Shown here piece by piece: positions 26,501 through 34,955 of a DNA stretch of 64,000 bases. Source of the stretch: Strongyloides papillosus (taxonomy: Eukaryota; Nematoda; Chromadorea; Rhabditida; Strongyloididae); NCBI GenBank assembly GCA_005656395.1, contig SRSI01000079.1:1054001-1118000 (forward strand), read 5' to 3'. The translations under genes and the position numbers were made by a program. The stretch's first letter is position 1, and each line of letters starts with the position of its first letter. The notes below the pieces were generated by a model. The model worked only from the letters and a program-made list of their open reading frames with translations, did no database searches and was not told the origin of the DNA.

Positions 26501-28049
26501 GATCTGCTTTTCCAACAGTTTCATTCTCACTCATTGACCATAAACATTGTACTTCATACTTAGACGGTAGTTTACATTCAACTTCGATCATGTGCTGATT
26601 TATGTAACGAGCATCAACACATGGCCTATATTCATTATCATTTTTCTTCACCATTGAGATTGGTGATGTCATCTTAGCAGTAACAGTTTGATACAATCTT
26701 TTCGCCACTAGTTCATTATTAATTTCCTTTGACAATGCCAACTTCTCTTCATTGTTCATCTTATAATGCTGAAAGTGCTTGGGTACCAATTTGTCATCCA
26801 TAGGTACATCCACCACCACCTCAGGTTCTAAATACACAGAACTGTAAAGTTTTGAATTCAAACACAGCTCAGTATATACACGTTCATCAAAATCTTTAGC
26901 TTCACCAAGTTTCTTTATGATCCTACTAGACTTTAACATCTTTTCCTTCATCAACGTAGTAATATCAATTTCCAACTTCATGCAGTCATTGGCACATATT
27001 ACCGGATCGTTAATTCTTGCAAAATACACCTCAATGGAAGAACTAACTTGGGTGAGAATAGACATAGCATTAACTTCAGCTCTATGTGTTATCTCGACAT
27101 CTCTTCCAGCAATATCCTGAGCCATGATAGAGAACGGCCTAGCAACATGCTTGAAATACTTGACATGTTCCACTGGGAGTGTTGTTTTAGCAGCACCAGT
27201 ATCAATCAGACAAACAACATCCTTCCCATCTAACCTAACTGCAGTTTCTATCATTACATGATCTAATTCAGGTGGGTAGTATAGACTTCCAAGACCCACT
27301 TTAGTACCTTCAGGTTTCTCAAATCGCTTTGGACAGCCACGACTTGTATGACCTTTCTCATTACACGTGTAGCAGGTAAGACTTGCAATCCATTCCGACT
27401 TTGACAAACGATCCGTCTTACTCCTAGCTGCCTTTTGTTCCTCAACATTACTTGGGCCTCGTGTACTTGTAACAGCAGGTTTACTCCTCTCATATACCAT
27501 ATTTCCTCTCCTTTCCTCAAATCCAGGATGGTTTTTCCTTGGTACAGGTGAGCGATCCCTCAAGTACGTTTCCCACTTCCTCAACATTTGTTGTACATCA
27601 ATTTCATCATCTCGCAGGCATCTGGCTACCTTATCCGGGAGACTCATGAATATCTTCTGCTTAACTAATATCCGCGCCTCTGTCTCCTCCATCATACTCA
27701 GCAGCCTCGTGATCCTTTGATGATACTTCTTAACCGTTTCATCTGGTAATTTGCTCGCCCTGTGAAACTCCAAACGTCTGTCTGCTTCACGTACTTCGAC
27801 AAGATTTTGGTGTTGACGGCAAAATTCCTCAATAACGTCTTCATCTACCTCATTAAGCTTGGTTCCTCTTCCCAAACATTGAGCCTTATATACTCTACGT
27901 GTCTCCATGTCTTGGTGTTTATAAAAGTACGCACCAAACGAAATGTCATTACTATCTCCTTCACATAAGTACTGCTCATAGATATATTCAAAATACGGCA
28001 TTTCATCCTCATAATCAGCAATACTTACAGTCACCGGTTGAGCCCCCAT
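23505..28049 (-). CDS. Gag-pol polyprotein with a second RNase H after the integrase
   Basis: One uninterrupted frame of 1514 residues. Domains in order: gag-like region (1-220); CCHC zinc knuckle (226-239, CYTCNEKGHTSRGC); aspartic protease (LIDTGAAKTTLP, 281-292); reverse transcriptase with YVDD at 580-583; tether RNase H (~719-800, SERNYNKCELELLAL, with K where the TDH aspartate is expected); integrase with an HHCC zinc region (H928-C965) and catalytic D994, D1046 and E1087; an acidic Ser/Asp linker (1205-1335); and a further RNase H (1340-1490) with D1347, E1391, D1415 and D1476 all present. Normal Ty3/Gypsy pol ends after the integrase. The first ATG uses the last LTR base and the first two bases of the primer-binding site; the next in-frame Met is residue 17. 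There is no gag/pol frameshift. Confidence 0.93.
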   Translation of the reverse strand: MGAQPVTVSIADYEDEMPYFEYIYEQYLCEGDSNDISFGAYFYKHQDMETRRVYKAQCLGRGTKLNEVDEDVIEEFCRQHQNLVEVREADRRLEFHRASKLPDETVKKYHQRITRLLSMMEETEARILVKQKIFMSLPDKVARCLRDDEIDVQQMLRKWETYLRDRSPVPRKNHPGFEERRGNMVYERSKPAVTSTRGPSNVEEQKAARSKTDRLSKSEWIASLTCYTCNEKGHTSRGCPKRFEKPEGTKVGLGSLYYPPELDHVMIETAVRLDGKDVVCLIDTGAAKTTLPVEHVKYFKHVARPFSIMAQDIAGRDVEITHRAEVNAMSILTQVSSSIEVYFARINDPVICANDCMKLEIDITTLMKEKMLKSSRIIKKLGEAKDFDERVYTELCLNSKLYSSVYLEPEVVVDVPMDDKLVPKHFQHYKMNNEEKLALSKEINNELVAKRLYQTVTAKMTSPISMVKKNDNEYRPCVDARYINQHMIEVECKLPSKYEVQCLWSMSENETVGKADLCNAFKSFKVMEDKQWISGINTHLGDYISPRLQFGYKSSSAIYTNKLRQLLDEFELDKTLVINYVDDLAFVGKKENQVMSWVKFIRLCSKYNLPINLEKCQFQMKSMDFLGQTFSRLGMSIENKKLVELQSLKVPRSVSELQTSIGKLQYCRAYIKDIAMLIKRIASKKNALPERELLEETWKEIQSNLKETRTLYIPEKNDILIFEVADFDLHPETVDTEVYVMKDVKKIVQVIERTLSNSERNYNKCELELLALENAIKHYHGYGHELSIITKSTAIEWILRDDVLNRSDMSRRVMKFAVPIILSGVKVKVVNDNTKVKLSKIRYLETNNLPSYMSAYEHGELLEDQKDNPLINMILESWIDQTGTCMKKLPALLRNGTDLIEMQEGVIVFDNKPIVSKEYLKRKIYEWHVKTHTCAVMMKEEMSEKYVCIGSGPVYNQVYTECKICQSNSRNKPSKAKSYRWFQAEYPRHRGHLDIMMYEGMRILVLVDAFSNYVWAWKLKVKSTKSVIECLNGIFMQHPFQYIVVDNEPTLNSTELVNWLNEKRISNIVTTKLNSPIYHSESNGLVERHIGILRRKMDKFKSISSNINECLVMSVAAINASKKRAQRFYALGFRKPRPHEETRYQLLSKERNVWFKPRGKLARKFEEGKLVGYLGKRIAHVRVDDGKEYFISIDYVKENANVEEEPTDDDEMWEIVELFGDPPSSTSIDLTLNEEEKVDDKMDEILSINGSLNEKELDDKIDQLSSSTESFNGKELDKLLMKDVQGTDLLVNDSKSCNDRKRNESLAINDQFFDESMSNMNLVERKVVNDDDVDALCKDYEVIYAVDGSANNSKKSEHHGIGIIRWLIKEDTVQLYRASNMFKEATSDKMELVAMIAAHLLAEEFKDKNCVILSDNIYVVEGASEISKLKSYARNPKQVHQKLWEKLDFIRIGMRTLKPDVLHYSGKMSVLNKGADALAKDLVVSKVAAILKPLNITDMTIAELSKTLCSKLLD
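28031..28048 (-). promoter_or_regulatory. Primer-binding site for tRNA-Pro
   Basis: In element orientation the 18 nt directly after the 5' LTR read TGGGGGCTCAACCGGTGA. They are the exact complement of the 3' end of the tRNA-Pro gene at 10039-10110 plus CCA; position 19 no longer pairs. The same bases are translated as the gag start (GAQPVT after the Met). Confidence 0.93.
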
Positions 28050-28257
28050 GTTAAATTATATTAGACCAAATATGAATATAATTTATTTTATCCTTCAATA
28101 ACCAAGGCCTAAAAAATATACAATAGACCAATCCAATATAAAACTTACCTTGGTATTGGTTAGTAATTTACTGACCATTCAGTAAAAAACATACTCTTTT
28201 ATACCAAGGTATCATCAAAATAAAACTAACACGTCATACATGTTTTTAAACATGACA
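28049..28257 (-). repeat. 5' LTR of the retrotransposon
   Basis: 209 bp, TG...CA. In element orientation it carries TATAAAA (28203-28197), a consensus splice donor AAGGTAAGT (28151-28143) and AATAAA (28087-28082), in the order expected for promoter, leader and polyadenylation signal. Confidence 0.95.
28197..28203 (-). promoter_or_regulatory. TATA box in the 5' LTR
   Basis: TATAAAA followed by GAG, about 55 nt from the upstream edge of the LTR in element orientation. It is unchanged in the 3' LTR. Confidence 0.6.
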
Positions 28258-29640
28258 GATACTGATGGAGGAATACGAAGTAACGCAAATAAAAAACTAT
28301 ATTGGCCAGAGGGTTCGAGTAAATATGGCGATATAATAATTGATTGTTTAACAGAAATGCCAAGAAACGTTGCTTCTTCTCATTGTTATGAATTTAAGAT
28401 GAGTAGGATGATGGGTGGTGAGACAAAGTATTTTAAATTATATCACATTTATGATTGGAGAGAGCATGAAATACCACAATCGGAGAAACAGTTTGTTGAG
28501 ATACACCAAAAGATCATCACCGATGCCGAAAGGGGCAATATTCTTATCCACTGAACGGAAGGTACCGATTCTCGTGTTTATATGTTAACGTACTTTGCGT
28601 GCATATACAGTGCTTTAGCTGTTGAATTGTACTGTACACAGCAAATCCTTTGGAAATTATCAAAGAAATTCGTAATAAACGGTATGGTGGAAGCATTGGA
28701 GCATACGAGTTTGCTTATGTGGTTAAAGCATTCGTTGCATTATTGTTTAATAATGGGAAACTTGCCAATCCATCTGTACGTCGTATGAAACTATATTCAA
28801 GCTACAAGAAGTATCTTTCTAATTTTTTGAGTCACCAATCAAGTATGAATAGTGATTTGGAGCAATTCCTGAGCTTTGTTAATGTACTGGACTCAGGAAA
28901 GTTGGATGAATATGAAGCTATCTTCACTAATATAGGAACAATGACTAGTATGGATCTTTTTAATAGCTGCAGACGCTTCTACATCGCAGCCAAAAAAAGA
29001 TATGTAAAGAAGACACGTTATTCAGATATTGTATGTCTTGACTTCACTGCTGTCACTATTAGAGGACAACCAAGCACAGACATGGAAAGCTTCATACACG
29101 CTAATAAGTTTGTGTATAACACCAGTGATCAGAAAGAAAGAAAATTAATTTTATGTCAGATAAGTAATTAACATCAATATCATTAAACTTTATTTATTTT
29201 TTTAGGGACCACTAGATGATACAAGAGACGATATGCTTGATATGATCTTCAGGTACAAGATTTCATTAATTGTTATCTTGGTTAAACCTGAAGAAGCCAG
29301 TCCAAGATACAATAAATGGACTCAATATTTTCCAGAGGGCAATACAAGTCTAATGTTTGAAAGTTATTTTGTCACGAGAACAAATTACAAGGGTGTTGAT
29401 TTAAACTGTATATCTGAATCGGAGTATGTTATTGAAGGCAACAATGAGGAAAGTAAATTCAAGTTTACTGTACTTAATTATCATGGCTGGCCTGATAAAA
29501 ATAGGTACTTTCAAAAAAGTGACCAGAACAAATCTTTGAATTAGTTGTAAATCATGAAAAACTTGTTATGGGTATAGGCAAAAAGAAAATCACAATGGAT
29601 CCCCATGTCTTCATCCAATGGGTTATGGATCTCGGTCTTA
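28258..29640 (+). pseudogene. Phosphatase D1 C-terminal half and D2 domain
   Basis: After the target duplication the frame resumes with DGGIRSNANKKLYWPEG and runs to ILIH followed by TGA (28552-28554), exactly where the catalytic Cys of the phosphatase signature should be, then TEGTDSR in the same frame. The WPD loop of D1 reads WRE. A shift of one base near 28640 leads to LEIIKEIRNKRYGGSIGAYE (end of D1). D2 follows: YSDIVCLDFTAV, FIHANKF, LILCQ, an intron at 29160-29205 whose donor is ATAAGT instead of GTAAGT, then GPLDDTRDDML, YNKWTQYFPEG and GWPD. A further shift in an A run near 29513 precedes PEQIFELVVNHEKL. No second HCxxG motif remains. It was a tandem-domain receptor phosphatase and is now clearly dead. 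Confidence 0.85.
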
Positions 29641-29689
29641 AGACATCTAACTTTAAACAACTATCCGTCTCTTGGTGTTTGGAATAAAG

Positions 29690-30434
29690 ATGAATTTATA
29701 TGAGTGTTGAGAGGTTAGATGTAGATGCAAATAAATTCTGTGAATTTGTCTGTTACGACTAGAAGAAGGATAACTTGGAGGAGAATGAGGAAGATGTAGG
29801 AGCTGCAAAGAAAAAAAAGAACATGAATTTGAACGTAAATGATTGAAATAGGCCTCTAGAATGGATTAATTGGCAGAGCAATCTGAATATGAGAAAGATA
29901 AATGTTCAAGACAGGGTGATTTTAACGTTTTAAATCAAATATTGAGAGCTCTTAGTGATTGAACCACCGATCTATTCAATAAAGTCTTCAATTTCACCAA
30001 CATGTTATTGAGGAAAAACTTAATAAAATGAAAGAGCCCCCTGCTACGGTAAAAATAACAAAAAAGAAAACAAAAAAAAGCTTGAGAAGATTAAAATACC
30101 GAAAGCCTATTTCGACGACCCATACTTTCAAGAACCAACTTCTAATTACGAGGAGGGAAATGAAAGTGGAGTGATTTCTCTTAACTGTAAACGTGATATC
30201 TATGGAAGATTAATGAAGGTCAATGGGAAATGTGACTTTGATTTAAAACAACATGCATTAGGTGAACCCTCCTGGTTTATAAGGGATTTTCACAGGGTTG
30301 TTAATGAATGTTTAAAAGAGGAAGATATAGATGAAATAAATTCAGATGCTTCTGGGAAGTTCCATACTCTGGCACGTGGAATTCTTATAAAGGAATGGTG
30401 TATAGCTAGAAATTTATGTGATTTTAATTAAATT
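29690..30434 (+). pseudogene. Degenerate gene, family not recognised
   Basis: Coding-like fragments in shifting frames lead into one open stretch from about 30005 to 30434. It has a Lys-rich segment (KITKKKTKKKLEKIKI) followed by LNCKRDIYGRLMKVNGKC, SWFIRDFHRVVNECLKEED and HTLARGILIKEWC. Stops interrupt the region before 30000. It could be the decayed tail of the phosphatase gene or a separate gene. I cannot assign a family. Confidence 0.45.
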
Positions 30435-30652
30435 TGATTTTTAATATGTAGTAATGTAACCGTAAATTAGTCGTAAAGTGAATATTAAAATTAATTCTTT
30501 ATTATTTATGTTTGTTTTCTTTGTAAAATATAATTGTATAACGTATAGGATTTGACAATATTTATATTTTTGAGCTATCTTCACATAGCTTCAAGGTTTT
30601 CAAAATCCGTTTGTCTTAAAATATTAAATATAAGTAATATAAAAATTTTCAC

Positions 30653-30877
30653 CCGAAATTTGCTCAATAGCGTAGTGGTCTATGAGGTGGGATAAAAATT
30701 AGTATGCCATGTTCGACCTCTCACTAGCGCGAATGTTTTTGGTAATTTTAAAAGAAAATTTTTTTATAAAAATGGCAAAAAATGTATAAAAACATTCGCG
30801 CTAGCGAGATATCGAAAATGGCATATTACTTTTCTATACTACCTCATAGACCACTACACTACCGAAACGAATTTGGC
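30653..30877. repeat. Foldback element with tRNA-like arms
   Basis: Arms of about 88-90 bp (30653-30740 and 30788-30877) are imperfect inverted repeats around a 47 bp A/T-rich centre. The left arm contains TAGCGTAGTGG (30668-30678), matching the tRNA A box, and GTTCGACCTC (30711-30720), resembling the B box at tRNA-like spacing. The right arm read on the minus strand has TAGTGTAGTGG and a weaker B box. No anticodon stem can be assigned, so this is a tRNA-derived repeat rather than a tRNA gene. Confidence 0.7.
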
Positions 30878-31024
30878 TCCAAAAATAGAATTGTACTTAT
30901 GTAAGATTTTTTATCAATTAAAAATATAAATTAGCCAATGTTTTAATTATCATACAATATATTGTAAGAATAAAAATGATATCTTAAATATTTTTAGCCA
31001 TAATTCAAAAATGAATAGTCAAAA

Positions 31025-31262
31025 ATATAAAAAAAATGATAAGAATTAATGGGAAAATTTATGATTTAATAGATCAAGCTTCATTTAGAGGATGTAAAAA
31101 CAATTTATTAGCTTTAAAAAATATTTTGTTGCAGACTATACTAAAGTTTCGAATTTCGATGATATGATAAAGGCGAAAGATGAAAAGTTACGGTGTTATT
31201 GAGGTTAATTCAAAAGAAATATCATCAAGTACATAATAGAAAATTTAAGTTAGAAAGTTAAT
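31025..31262 (+). pseudogene. Coding remnant repeated at 33577-33732
   Basis: Short decayed coding fragments: NFDDMIKAKDEK around 31154-31190, with a matching NFNDMIKAKDEK around 33620. The two copies share about 130 bp, ending in the AATATCAAGTACAT-like stretch, and they flank the intact gene at 31688-32998. Stops and frame changes show that both are relics. Confidence 0.5.
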
Positions 31263-31687
31263 AGTTTTTTCTGTCTTCATTTTAGTAAATTTTCGTATAA
31301 AATATAGTAATTTTTTATGTCATTGTATAATATTTTTTTTTCATCACTCTTATTCTTATATTCACTATTGTATTGAAAAAAGAAAAGGAAAATATTTAGT
31401 TAATGAACAGCTGTAATGACAACATAAATTGAAGCACATTATCAATGCATTATCATAACTCTTACCACTTTCTTTCATAGACTATTTTTATATCACATTT
31501 ATACTATTGACTTTTTTAATTTAAATGGTTTTTTGAATATAACAAAAGTACAATTTTATCAGATGATAAAGCGTTAAATAAATTTATAGAAAATTTGAAT
31601 ATCATGTAGTGATGGATTCAAATTGTTAATGTTAAAAAAATCATAAAGGAATAATTTTTAGAAAGATATAGTATAATTTCTTTACAA

Positions 31688-32998
31688 ATGTATTTCATTG
31701 TTACAGTTTTGGTTTTAGTGGAGTTGTCAATATATTCTCAAGAAACTATACACAAAAACCTATTTCCTGATATTCCTAGAGATCTTGAAACTAATACATT
31801 TCCATATGACTTAGAAATTAATTCAAGATTTAACATTGTTGGTATAAAATGTCCGTATATGGGTTATCACCACTATGATTATGAATTTAGAACTGGTGGT
31901 TTTTATTATTATCTTAGTAATAGTTTATATCACCCAATGCCAAATGCAACAGTTGCATGGATGGTTGCAGTAAGAATACCTGAAATTGAACATCGCCACA
32001 TCAAATGTGTTGATATGGATTATCACAAATATATAAATGGAAGTAGTAGAAAATATGAGCTTGATTGGGGGTATAAAATAAATTGGAAAAAAACCTCAGA
32101 TCTTGAAAAATTAGCAACTGAAAAAAAAGAATACGCATATACAGAATCAATTCCGGATAAGTGTGATTCACCAATCCAAGATTTGATAATTTTTGAAGAA
32201 ACAAGAACAAATAAACCTAGAATATTAGTTGAACCGGAAATAATGGAGGCTTCATCTGATCTTTTTTTTAATTTCTTCACAAAATCTAATGAAAATGATG
32301 AAAGTATGTATAAAGAACCATGCCTTGTATTGAATGCATTCAATTTTTGCCCTCAAATAACAATATTAGGCCATGAATATACAACAATAACCTATAAAAA
32401 AAGATATGAAATATTAGCTTTTAAATTGGATGAAGATAAGGAGACAACATTTGATATCAGGCTTAATCTTCAAATAGGTGGAAGGAGCTTGGGTTACTAC
32501 AATAAGGATAACGTCGCAATCACAAGGATGTTGAATTTTAAAAATACAATTGACTACGCTCCAATGTATTCAGATTATTCAGATTCAACATTTACCATCT
32601 TTGGGTATGAATTAGTCCAACTGGAGTACTATTGTAAGGATGAGGAAATTGAAACACCTAGATCAAGACTCTTATTTTTTGGACCTAAGGATGATAATCT
32701 CCAACTTGAAGAGCGGATATACCGATACTATGACCATGATAAACGGCTCCAACCAAATTGTACAATGGATAGGATGCCTTATGCTTTTTTAATAGAAATG
32801 TTTTGTAATGGAGAAAAGGTCGGATTTGATGATCCAGAATATTCTAATTCTACAAACTTTGTTGTTAAACGGTCAAAAAATTTTATTATACTGGAAAATG
32901 TTATTGATAGAGCTGCAGTCGTTAAATGTGTTTATAATACACCAAGCGGCAATATCACTTCGAACGACCAATTCGTTCGTGAATATTTAATTGATTAG
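31688..32998 (+). CDS. Secreted protein with KCP module, middle module and one NC[S/T] repeat
   Basis: Single-exon gene of 436 residues ending in TAG. Residues 1-17 are a signal peptide. The N-terminal module has IVGIKCP (C55) and IKC (C107), then DLIIFE...ILVEPEI, the equivalent of the EFLEP motif. The middle module spans ~210-335 ([35 protein letters not shown] ... LLFFGPK). The C-terminal domain has PNCT at C358 and VKCVY at C414, exactly 56 residues apart, as in the other family genes. There is no transmembrane or GPI-like tail, so the product is probably secreted. A decayed partial duplicate sits at 8340-9180. AT-rich UTR with polyadenylation-like ATTAAA/AATAAA follows at 33112-33132. 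Function unknown. Confidence 0.85.
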   Translation: MYFIVTVLVLVELSIYSQETIHKNLFPDIPRDLETNTFPYDLEINSRFNIVGIKCPYMGYHHYDYEFRTGGFYYYLSNSLYHPMPNATVAWMVAVRIPEIEHRHIKCVDMDYHKYINGSSRKYELDWGYKINWKKTSDLEKLATEKKEYAYTESIPDKCDSPIQDLIIFEETRTNKPRILVEPEIMEASSDLFFNFFTKSNENDESMYKEPCLVLNAFNFCPQITILGHEYTTITYKKRYEILAFKLDEDKETTFDIRLNLQIGGRSLGYYNKDNVAITRMLNFKNTIDYAPMYSDYSDSTFTIFGYELVQLEYYCKDEEIETPRSRLLFFGPKDDNLQLEERIYRYYDHDKRLQPNCTMDRMPYAFLIEMFCNGEKVGFDDPEYSNSTNFVVKRSKNFIILENVIDRAAVVKCVYNTPSGNITSNDQFVREYLID

Positions 32999-33770
32999 GA
33001 TGTACCAAGAAGGGCATCTATTTGAATAAGTTAAAATAATATTATCATTATTTATTTTATTGTAATTACGTGTATAATCATCTTTTATCTATATGTTGCT
33101 TAATTAACTATTAAAGATTCACGTAATAAATACAGTCTTTATTTTTTTATCTTGATATGATATGTTTTTATATTTCTCTTCAAATATTTTTCTCAATAGA
33201 TGTGCTTAAGTACTGTTAGAGATTCAAATGATTAAAATATTTCCATTAACAATTCAAAGTTTATGCCTTCTTTTGATTGTATTTATGTTTGGAGGATATT
33301 AATCTACTTTCTAGCTTTAATAATCATTCCAAAATAGTATTCAATTCTAATTGTATTTAATGCTTTAATATTCAAAAAAAATTATGAATATTAACTAATT
33401 TGCAACATGGAAAATTTTTAACAAATGCTCTAAGAATTGGTATTCATTTTCAAATCTCAAATAAATAAAACTGAACCTGAAGATAAGTTGTAGAAAAATA
33501 ATACTGAAAATGTTTTTGTTTGTGGAGTTAACTTAAGTATTGTGTCTCATCAACTGCTGATGATGCTTCTGATCTTGGTTTTAAGATATATTTTATTACA
33601 GATTGTACTAAAGGATTAAATTTCAATGATATGATAAAGGCAAAAGATGAAAAAAAAAGATGTGGTGTTATTAGAGGTACTTCTAATGAAATATCAAGTA
33701 CATGAGAAAGAATTCAAATTAGAAAGTTTATAGTTTTTTTTTGTCTTCATATTAATAAATTTTTGTATAA
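32999..33770. other. 3' flank and duplicated relic
   Basis: 32999 to ~33470 matches the flank of the broken copy at 9181-9660. 33577-33732 is the second copy of the coding remnant found at 31129-31262. No intact gene. Confidence 0.6.
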
Positions 33771-33875
33771 ACCCAGGCCATGGTAGATAAAGCCATCTTA
33801 TGCAGATCTTCTGTATTGAACAGCTGGATTTTGTGCAGATCTGCATAAGATAACCTCATCTACCGTGCACTGGGT
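33771..33875. repeat. Short foldback element with 39-bp inverted repeats
   Basis: The arms 33771-33809 and 33837-33875 are inverted repeats. They begin ACCCAG and share ATCTTATGCAGATCT at the inner ends and GGTAGAT in the middle; the loop is 27 bp. The ends resemble a MITE, but I see no convincing target duplication. A diverged relative lies at 35314-35390. Confidence 0.7.
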
Positions 33876-33892
33876 AAAAGCTTCCGAAAAGG

Positions 33893-33960
33893 AAATTATA
33901 TAATGGAGAAAAATTGGAGTTTAAAGGGGATCAAAAAGTCAAAGGATGATGAGAATTCTA
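33893..33960 (+). pseudogene. Fragment resembling the NC[S/T]-repeat genes
   Basis: A short stretch reads YNGEKLEFKGDQKV, similar to YNGEKLEFDDPEY in the copy at 8.9 kb. It is embedded in stops. The 66-codon open stretch that follows to 34199 has no recognisable motif. Confidence 0.3.
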
Positions 33961-34370
33961 ACAGCTATGAGTAGGTTCTAGTTTCTAAGAAAAAGAAGCT
34001 TGAAATTAATTATTTCTACCATTTTTAATCGCATAGAATTTATCCCTTTCGATAAATGGCGTTATGAAAACTTTAAAATTCGTAAAAAATTTAGTATCAG
34101 TAGTTATAAAGGTAATTCAATTGATATATCACCTCTTAGCGACTTCACGGTATATTTATTTAACAAGGATAAATATTATTGCTTACAATACCTTAGTTAG
34201 ATGTTAATCTAGGTTATTTTTCATCTTTACATTTAAAACAAAAAAAATCAAGTGATCAAAGATGAATAAAACTTTAAAAAATGGTAAAATATTTATAGTA
34301 CACGATTAAAAAAATATACTTTATTGGTTAAACGTAGATAGAAAAAGACATATACAAAATAATATACAAA

Positions 34371-34955
34371 TTAAAAAGTTATAAAAGTATTTACACAGGT
34401 TTTAAAGGTACAAGCACTGGTATTTGATGATATCCTGGCTGTGGTTGCATTCGTTGCAACATTTACAAGCAAATCCCTCGCCTTCTGTGCATTTTTAATG
34501 CGATTCTTCTCTTTTATTTTAATAGAACTATTAACAGGCATTCCACATGTTTTGACAATCTCTTCCCAATATGAATCCTTGATTACTCCGAGAAAGGTGA
34601 CTGCAACATCCTGACTTTCAATGTAGGTGCTAGAAATCATTGGCTGAACAAAGATGAGGAGTCCAGCCAGGACAGACATTGAAAGTGGGGAAGAGCTTGC
34701 AAGGATTAATTTAATAATTCTCGTGCTGGTGAGAACATTTGTGATGTCCTTGTTCTCACTAAGCACTTTTTTGAGGCATTACGGCTCTGTTGACTTGGCC
34801 AGCTTCTCCGCTGCAAGGAAGTCCTTCTCCATAATTTTTAGCTGTTCTTTGATTTTGGTTACTTCGGCAACGATCTCCTCCAAATCAAACTTTGTGCCAC
34901 TTGTAGATCCTTTCCTACCACTTTTGGGGTTGTTGTTGCTAGTTGTTGAAGACAT
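34371..34955 (-). pseudogene. Katanin p80 C-terminal domain (MEI-2-like) with in-frame stop
   Basis: From ATG at 34955 the frame encodes a Ser/Asn-rich start and a helical segment (LEEIVAEVTKIKEQLKIMEK). A single TAA at 34781-34779 follows, and the same frame then continues open for over 130 codons to 34371. The second part (VLAGLLIFVQPMISSTYIES, FLGVIKDSYWEEIVKTC, SIKIKEKNRIKNAQKARDLL) has the helix pattern of the con80 domain, which binds the katanin ATPase. In C. elegans MEI-2 is a short con80-type subunit in meiosis. The stop codon is the only lesion visible. It may be a recent pseudogene, a readthrough gene or a sequence error. The family assignment is by pattern only. Confidence 0.5.

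Larger units (their letters stand above)
23246..28257 (-). mobile_element. Nearly intact Ty3/Gypsy-like LTR retrotransposon
   Basis: The element is 5012 bp: 209 bp LTRs (TG...CA), 5 bp target duplications GATAC at 23241-23245 and 28258-28262, an 18 nt primer-binding site next to the 5' LTR, and a single 1514-codon gag-pol frame. It lies antisense to the phosphatase gene it interrupts. The two LTRs differ at one base (23405 C versus 28206 G), so the insertion is recent. No polypurine tract is visible next to the 3' LTR. Confidence 0.95.
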
